A stretch of 18,939 nt of DNA. Origin: Acanthamoeba lenticulata. Its lineage: Eukaryota > Discosea > Longamoebia > Acanthamoebidae. The notes under the pieces are model-generated. The model did no database searches. It was not told the origin of the DNA and saw nothing but the letters and a program-made list of their open reading frames with translations. Shown piece after piece: positions 14,003 through 18,939 of the stretch. Position 1 is the stretch's first letter; each line of letters opens with the position of its first letter. The position numbers and the translations under genes are program-made. The stretch covers positions 1-18,939 of the forward strand of contig NAVB01000889.1 in assembly GCA_002179805.1 (NCBI GenBank). The letters run 5' to 3'.

Positions 14003-15380
14003 TTATAGGACTCTGTCGTGGGGGCAATGACCGACAATGAGCGAAGAGAGACGAAGTGGCCACAAAATGGAAAAAAAGAAATATAGAAATAGATATAAAA
14101 ATAAGAAGAAGAAGAAGAAGCTGAGAACGTACTGCTTCATGCGGGTGAGCATGTCGACCTGGGCGAGCACGCGCGTCCCCTCTGCGTCCTAGAGAGCAGG
14201 CGGCAAACACACGCAAGGTCAGCACCGCGGTACAACGACAGGAGATCGGGTGGTGATAACAACGGTGATGGTGGCGACGTACATCGGCAGCGGCGGCCTC
14301 CACATTGAGGTACGGCTTGTTCTTGAGGTAGGCGTAGACGCTGAGGGAGCCATCGTCCGTCGGCGCGCGCTTGCTCTGCTGCAGCACCACGTTCAGCCCT
14401 TGCGCCTGCTCCACGAGACGAATGTTAGGGAGGAAGGAGAACATCAACAGGAACAGAAGGACATGCATGCGTCCAGCACCTTGAGCTTCTCGAAGTACGA
14501 GTCCTCCGTGACAAAGAAGAAGTCGCGCGCGAAGCCGCCCGGCGCGATGAACACCTTCTCGGCGTCGTTGGCAAAGGGCCCGCCCGGCAGGTAGAGCGTC
14601 GCATTGTAGTTGGGCCCGTTGTTGTGCAGCGTGATCACCCTCTGGTGTTTGTTCCGCGCATATGCGAACGAAGGGGCAATGATCAGCATTCTTTAAAAAG
14701 AAAAAAGAAAAAAGAATAAACCAACCAAAAATAAAAAAATTTTAAAAATGAAACTCAAAAGTACAGGAAGGGCGTCGAAGCGGTAGATCTCGAGCACGCG
14801 TTGGGCAAAGGCCTGGACCTGCTTGGCCGCCAGCGGAGAGTAGGGCCCGTAGGTCTTGAGCGTGGCCTCGATGCCTACTGGCGTGAACATGCGGTTGGGG
14901 TCGAACGTGTACAGCACGCCGCCCAGCTTGAACGAGACCTCTCGCTCGCCGCCGTGCTCCAGCAGCGTGATCGTCCTGTCAAGCGCGCTCTTGAGGTGAA
15001 AGAACGAAAAAAGCGACAAAGAGCGAAGGAGGGCTCGAACCCGCCGTTGTAGTAGAGCAGCACCTTTGCTGCAACGACCGAGGTGTTTTCATTTTGGTGG
15101 AGGTTGAGGAAGCGCAGCACTGACTGGGCCGACCCCGTTGGTGATGGGGAGGCCCACACGCTGATGTTCACTGCCGTTTCGCCCAACTGCAGGTTCGCCC
15201 AACCCCCCCCCCCCAAAACAGCACTTTTTGCTTTAGTGCCAAACGAACGCTCGCTTCGCCGTTTGGGGGTACCTGGTAAGGGTGCACGATCTTGGTCGGC
15301 AGCTGAAACGCCGCCGAAACCAACGGCAGCAAGCACGCTATGGCCACCACGGCCCCCACGACCCACGCTTGTGGCTTCAT
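14003..15380 (-). CDS. secretory-pathway protein of unknown function, internally duplicated
   Basis: Seven minus-strand exons: 15380..15273, 15186..15041, 14975..14765, 14641..14480, 14405..14283, 14188..14133 and a 10-nt last exon 14012..14003; all phases match and give 271 residues. The N-terminus MKPQAWVVGAVVAIACLLP is a clear signal peptide with likely cleavage near VSA-A (about residue 24). Three N-glycosylation sequons (NIS, NTS, NAT) agree with an ER-lumenal or secreted protein. No second membrane segment or retention signal is seen. Exons 3 and 4 each begin with an ITL strand followed by a loop, a L-x-GG turn and then F-x-P: an internal repeat of about 60 residues with beta-sandwich flavour. 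I do not recognise the family. An in-frame ATG at 15527 would bury the signal peptide and is less likely. The last tiny exon is the least certain part. Confidence 0.68.
15203..15214 (+). repeat. C12 homopolymer in an intron
   Basis: Twelve consecutive C bases (G12 on the coding strand) lie 16-27 bases upstream of the acceptor of intron 1 of the secreted-protein gene, where a pyrimidine tract would be expected. Confidence 0.85.
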
Positions 15381-15578
15381 GAGTGTTGGCTTTTTGTCCA
15401 CAAGTTCGTCTCCGTAATTGCGCAGAAAACGCTGCCTCCGTTTCACCGGTGCGATCCCGATTGCACTGGATACCCAACTCACCAGAGAGGACGAATGGCA
15501 TGTACTACAGGAGGATTCATCTCTCATTTACAATTCCAGGCTCTACGCGCATCGCGGCGTCCACCGCTGAAGTCAACA

Positions 15579-16854
15579 CTAGTGTTCTTCCTGTGCCACC
15601 AGAGGCGTGCGAGAGCCGCGGTAGGTGAGCCGCGCGGTGTTGGAGAGGAAGAGAGCCACGGCGCGCAGAGGCTCCTCGTTTTCGGACGGCCGAGCGGTGA
15701 TGGCCAACTTGACCTGCGGCTTGTCGTTGTAGAAGAACTGCAGTACATTGCTGTCGAGATCGACCAGCATCCCGATGCGGTCGCCCTGCCCATACGCGGG
15801 AAACAGTTCGTGGAAGTCGTTGCCCAGATCGTACACCGACCCGCAGTTGTACCACCCAATCCCCTAATGAGCGTCAATCATCGCACGTTTTGTTTTTGTT
15901 TTTTTTTTTTTTTTTGTTCGTGTTTGTTTTTGTTTTTGTGTTTGTTTGGGTGTGTTTGGTCTCTCGTCAGCCACATGATGATGGTGGGGTTGTGGCGTTG
16001 GGATCGGAGGAGGACCTTGTTTTGTGCAAAAAAGCTCTTGTCGTTGACGAGTTGCTTGGTGGCGATGCCCACGCCGCAGGAGCGTCCCTTGGAGCAGTCG
16101 CGCAGGAACTCAAACTGGAAGTAGTGGACGCCCTCCCTGCAATCGTGAATGGGAGAGTTCACCCACAGATGGTTGTTGGGCCAAGGCGTACGCCCAGCTG
16201 GGGACAGATCTTATGAAAACACGCGCGCAAGAGATTGAATAGATGGCGTACGTGAGGGCGCGCCTGCTCACGGCTCCTTGGAAGTAGACGGAAGAGTTCT
16301 CGGCCAGGATGCTCTTCACCTGAACCGCCGACTCACTCGCGTCCCATGTCGAACTGGTGTGTGCGTGTGCGGCCGTCAGTGTCAGTGCCCCAACGCAAGC
16401 ACAGCCAGACGCAAACAAACACAACACAAGAGAAGATGGAGGGGGTTTACCAGATGGTATCCCTGTACTGCTCCATGCACGACTGCGAGCTCGAGTAGTC
16501 CTGAGGCAAGCCCAGCTGCGCGTGTTGGCCACTTGGTGAGTGTTGAGGGTGGGTGTCGGGGTTCTGTGCACTTGAGCAGAAGAAGGAGCTCAGAGGAAAC
16601 CAAAAACACGTACGTCCTCCTGCAACTTGCTACGCCATACTTCAAGACCCAATACAAAGAAAAGGGAAGAAGAACAGCATAAAGTGAGTTGAAGAGGTGA
16701 AGGGAAAGAGAGGGGGTAGGAGGGAGCCTGAACTGAAGTCGTCAACCGCCAGCTGGTGCCAGAGCTGACAAACCAATTGGACCTGCCTCACGAGCGCAGA
16801 GGTGGGCAAGTGCGAGAAGATGGTGCAGACCAGCTCCTTGGGCAGCGCGTCCAT
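15579..16854 (-). CDS. F-box / SPRY-domain protein
   Basis: Six minus-strand exons: 16854..16734, 16639..16614 (26 nt), 16515..16451, 16353..16252, 16136..16016, 15863..15579. Phases agree and give 239 residues. Residues 1-50 are a canonical F-box: MDALPKELVCTIFSHLPTS, then VCQLWHQLAVDD and, across the first intron, WRSKLQED. The C-terminal two thirds are a SPRY (B30.2-like) domain: EGVHYFQFEFL (the GxHYFE strand), CGVGIATKQL, GDRIGMLVDLDSNVLQFFYN, and a final VALFLSNTARLTYR. F-box/SPRY proteins of the FBXO45 type act as substrate receptors for SKP1-containing ubiquitin ligases, with SPRY as the target-binding module. The long last intron (152 nt) contains a T/A-rich simple repeat. Exon 5 uses a weaker GTCCTC donor, chosen because only it keeps the SPRY frame. 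Confidence 0.85.
15889..15952 (+). repeat. (GTTTTT)n / T-run simple sequence in an intron
   Basis: A T17-18 run followed by GTTTTT and GTTTG units lies in the last intron of the F-box/SPRY gene (A-rich on the coding strand). It resembles, on the opposite strand, the A-rich block at 11737-11792. Confidence 0.75.
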
Positions 16855-16951
16855 TACGATGGCTCTTCAGTTCAGCGATATCACGAATATTGATTATTTT
16901 TGTTCATATTTTACATTGCCAGTATTTATGAATTTTTTCTTCTAATCTTGT

Positions 16952-17647
16952 GTGTCCCCCTGCCGCCGAAAGAGACGCGGGAAGTGCCTTTCCATCCCGG
17001 CCTGCCGCTCGTGGAACGCCGTGTGCCGCTCGTGGAACGGAACCCTCAAGAACCGGAAGCTGCCGCCCATGGTCCCCGCCCGTGGCGGAGATGACGACGA
17101 GGACGACGATGATGAAGACGGACAAGTACTGCCCTATTTCGCTGCCAAAGTAGCGGGCAAGGGCTGTCCGTTCTGCAGTGGGCTCGCGCCAACGGCGCGC
17201 CATGGGACGAAGCGGTCTGCCGCCACGCGGCCGGAGGAGGCCACCTGGAGGTCCTGCAGTGGGCCCGAGCCAACGGCTGCCCGTGGGACAAGTCCATCTG
17301 CAACGTTGCGGCCGAGGGCGGCCATCTTGAGCTGCTCCAGTGGGCTCACGCCAATACGGGCCAGCTGGAGGTGCTCCAGTGGTTGCGCGCCAATGGCTGC
17401 CCCTGGAACAAAGAGACCTGCGCCTTTGCGGCCAAGGGTGGCCATCTGCAGATCTTGCAGTGGGCGCGCCAATGGCTGCCAGTGGAACAAGTCTACCTGC
17501 ACCTACGCAGCTGGAAGTGGCCACCTGGAGGTCCTGCAGTGGGCACGAGCCAACGGCTGCCTGTGGGACGGCAATACAGTCTTTGCAGCGCGAGTGGAAG
17601 GCCGTGAAAAGGTGCTCCCGTGGTTGCCGCCAGTGTCGCGAGTGTAG
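16952..17647 (+). pseudogene. broken F-box / ankyrin-type repeat gene
   Basis: This stretch encodes tandem repeats of about 27 residues of the amoebal and giant-virus ankyrin-like type, unit HLEVLQWARANGCPWDK followed by a C..AA turn; at least five copies can be seen. Upstream, SWNAVCRSWNG looks like the end of an F-box, and an Asp/Glu-rich linker follows. The repeats are not in one frame. One frame runs FAAK (17138-17149); the repeats continue in a second frame from about 17164 (LSVLQWARANG); at about 17470 they return to the first frame (NGCQWNKSTC) to a stop at 17647. The two shifts equal losses of 1 and 2 bases. One repeat near 17351 is also shortened in frame (WAHAN joined to TGQLEVLQW). 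The front of the F-box and a start codon are missing. A 5'-truncated, decaying paralogue fits best; a mis-sequenced living gene is the alternative. Confidence 0.75.
17003..17039 (+). repeat. 21-bp in-frame tandem duplication
   Basis: TGCCGCTCGTGGAACG occurs at 17003-17018 and again at 17024-17039, a 21-base period that duplicates the residues CRSWN in the F-box remnant. Confidence 0.8.
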
Positions 17648-17986
17648 GTGTGGGACACCGACGGGTGCTCAAACTGCGCGTGTTGATGAAGGCCAAGAGC
17701 TGATAATGTCGTGTGCAGACGTCAACTGCCACAAGGACGGGCTCACCGTGAGCCACACCAAGTGTCGACGCGCTTGTGACTGTCGTTCGCCCTCTGCCTC
17801 CCCGGCGCCGACAGCTGTCGACGACGACCAAGGCAAAGACAAAGGCGATGACAATGACTACGACGACTCGTGCCCGTGAGACGTCAGCACCAACGGGAGC
17901 AGCGGCGCCAGCAGATCTTTTGCCATAGAGACAGGAGAGGGACGAGAAGCAAAAAGGAAGGTCAAGCGGGTGGCTGAAAAAAGAGA
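17648..17986. other. no recognised gene; Cys-rich and Asp-rich open frame
   Basis: Between the ankyrin relic and the 5S gene, one plus frame stays open to 17879. It is rich in Cys (for example SCADVNCHKDG and KCRRACDC) and ends in an Asp-rich tail. It has no clear start, splice support or known domain. On the minus strand a short frame from about 17926 (MAKDLLAPLLPLVL) looks like a signal peptide but stops after 22 codons. Neither is called as a gene. Confidence 0.3.
17977..17982 (-). terminator. RNA polymerase III terminator (T6)
   Basis: Six T residues on the minus strand begin 5 bases after the 3' end of the 5S gene, the normal pol III stop signal. Confidence 0.8.
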
Positions 17987-18104
17987 GGATACGACACGGT
18001 GGATTCCCGGGTGGTCGCCCACCCCAGTACTAACACCGCCTGGCGCAGCTTAACTTCGCTGTTCGGATGGGAAGCGGTGCTTTCTGCGCAGTATGGCCGT
18101 ATCC
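17987..18104 (-). rRNA. 5S ribosomal RNA
   Basis: The minus strand reads as a complete eukaryotic 5S rRNA of about 118-119 nt. It begins GGATACGGCCATACTGCG and contains the invariant stretch CATCCGAACAGCGAAGTTAA (loop B/C). The internal promoter region follows, with GTACTGGGGTGGGCGACC, and the 3' end CGTATCC pairs with the 5' GGATACG. A T6 tract follows directly. From memory it agrees closely with Acanthamoeba 5S RNA. 5S RNA is part of the large ribosomal subunit and is made by RNA polymerase III. It is a single dispersed copy here, not part of an rDNA or tandem array, and lies divergent from actin. The exact 3' nucleotide is uncertain by a base. Confidence 0.96.
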
Positions 18105-18285
18105 GTTGATATGCGGTAGCCCTCGCCCATGCCATGGTGAGTGTAGAACCAGAGCTGGTGCGCAGGCGCCCTTCCAGCTGACACGGCTGGGGCACGTTCA
18201 GCGTGGGCGTGACCGTCCAGTGGAAGAAGCACATGGGCCTGATCGCCGCTGCACCACACCGTCCTGCGCCTAATTTGGACAACAA
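18105..18285 (-). other. unexplained coding-like stretch abutting the 5S gene
   Basis: Immediately upstream of the 5S gene the minus strand has protein-like but frame-split sequence. One frame gives PMCFFHWTVTPTLNVPQP, and the neighbouring frame, after a shift, gives HQLWFYTHHGMGEGYRIS, running straight into the 5S start. The GC-rich codon pattern contrasts with the AT-richer actin promoter from 18285 on. It could be a gene relic disrupted by the 5S insertion or chance. No family is recognised. Confidence 0.3.
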
Positions 18286-18481
18286 CAATTTAATTAAGGA
18301 GATGGAGTTAATTGCTTGCTGTAGTGCCGTTTATTTCTACGCGTAACTCCAGTTGGTCAACTGAGCGCGTGGTAGAGCGAGAAAAACGCGACATGGAAGC
18401 TCCTGCAGGCATCCATGACGAGAGGCAGAGGATTGGTGCTCACGCGTGCAGTAGGTGAAGGATAACAAAGGCGTCAAGCCC

Positions 18482-18560
18482 ATTGGTTGATCCAATTCCA
18501 TACCCCGAACAACGGCCACCGAGGCAACGGCCAAGGGCAACCAACACGACGCATAAAAAG
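18482..18560 (+). promoter_or_regulatory. actin promoter with TATA-like box
   Basis: CATAAAAAG at 18552-18560 is a TATA-like element 66-74 bases before the actin ATG. Upstream are an inverted CCAAT (ATTGG at 18482-18486) and a direct CCAAT (18492-18496), plus repeated AACGGCC motifs near 18511 and 18527. The pyrimidine-rich TCTTTACCACTCTACTAG after the box is the probable initiation region and leader. Confidence 0.6.
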
Positions 18561-18598
18561 GGCAGACCCTGAGTCGAATATCTTTACCACTCTACTAG

Positions 18599-18939
<341 letters not shown>

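Noticed and set aside
15381..15527. upstream in-frame start (ATG at 15527) for the secreted protein
   Set aside because: It would place 49 charged residues before the signal peptide; the ATG at 15380 puts the hydrophobic segment at the N-terminus.
17150..17178. 29-nt GT...CAG segment that would restore the ankyrin frame as an intron
   Set aside because: It is far shorter than any other intron in the window, and CTGCAG|TGG is part of the repeat itself, so the match is expected by chance.

Overview
The window is nuclear DNA of a free-living amoeba, almost certainly Acanthamoeba (castellanii or a close relative). Three things point there. The right edge carries the start of a very conserved actin gene beginning [14 protein letters not shown] minus-strand 5S rRNA gene lies about 0.5 kb upstream of it. 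The whole window is GC-rich and gene-dense, with many short GT-AG introns (about 43-152 nt), often with GTACG or GTGCG donors. Every gene model below was spliced by hand: exons were accepted only when donor, acceptor, phase and protein continuity agreed.

Layout, left to right. 159/183-5212 (+): a ~1,520-residue protein with an N-terminal CCCH zinc finger, long disordered Ser/Ala/Pro-rich stretches, a helical body and a complete C-terminal RING-H2. 5968-6630 (+): an F-box protein with a C-terminal hydrophobic tail. 6879-7458 (-): an NTF2-like (SigF-like) protein, head-to-head with 7680-9318 (+), an Rnl2-family RNA ligase with all nucleotidyltransferase motifs; the 221-bp spacer between them holds a perfect TGACGTCA palindrome. 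9438-9986 (+): a second small F-box-like, tail-anchored protein. 10480-11630 (+): a PH-domain protein with a Gln/Pro-rich tail. 11806-12794 (+): a P-loop nucleotide-kinase-like protein, convergent with 12870-13874 (-), a GNAT acetyltransferase. 14003-15380 (-): an unrecognised secretory-pathway protein. 15579-16854 (-): an F-box/SPRY protein. About 16952-17647 (+): a broken F-box/ankyrin-type repeat gene. 17987-18104 (-): 5S rRNA. 18626 to the window end (+): actin, partial.

The genes do not form an operon or an obvious pathway; this is ordinary compact protist gene space. Ubiquitin-related functions recur (two membrane-tailed F-box proteins, one F-box/SPRY, one F-box/ankyrin relic, one RING protein). 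The most distinctive items are the RNA ligase with its shared promoter, the pair of tail-anchored F-box proteins on either side of it, the CCCH-plus-RING architecture, the internally duplicated secreted protein, the ankyrin relic with two mutually compensating frameshifts, and the 5S/actin neighbourhood.
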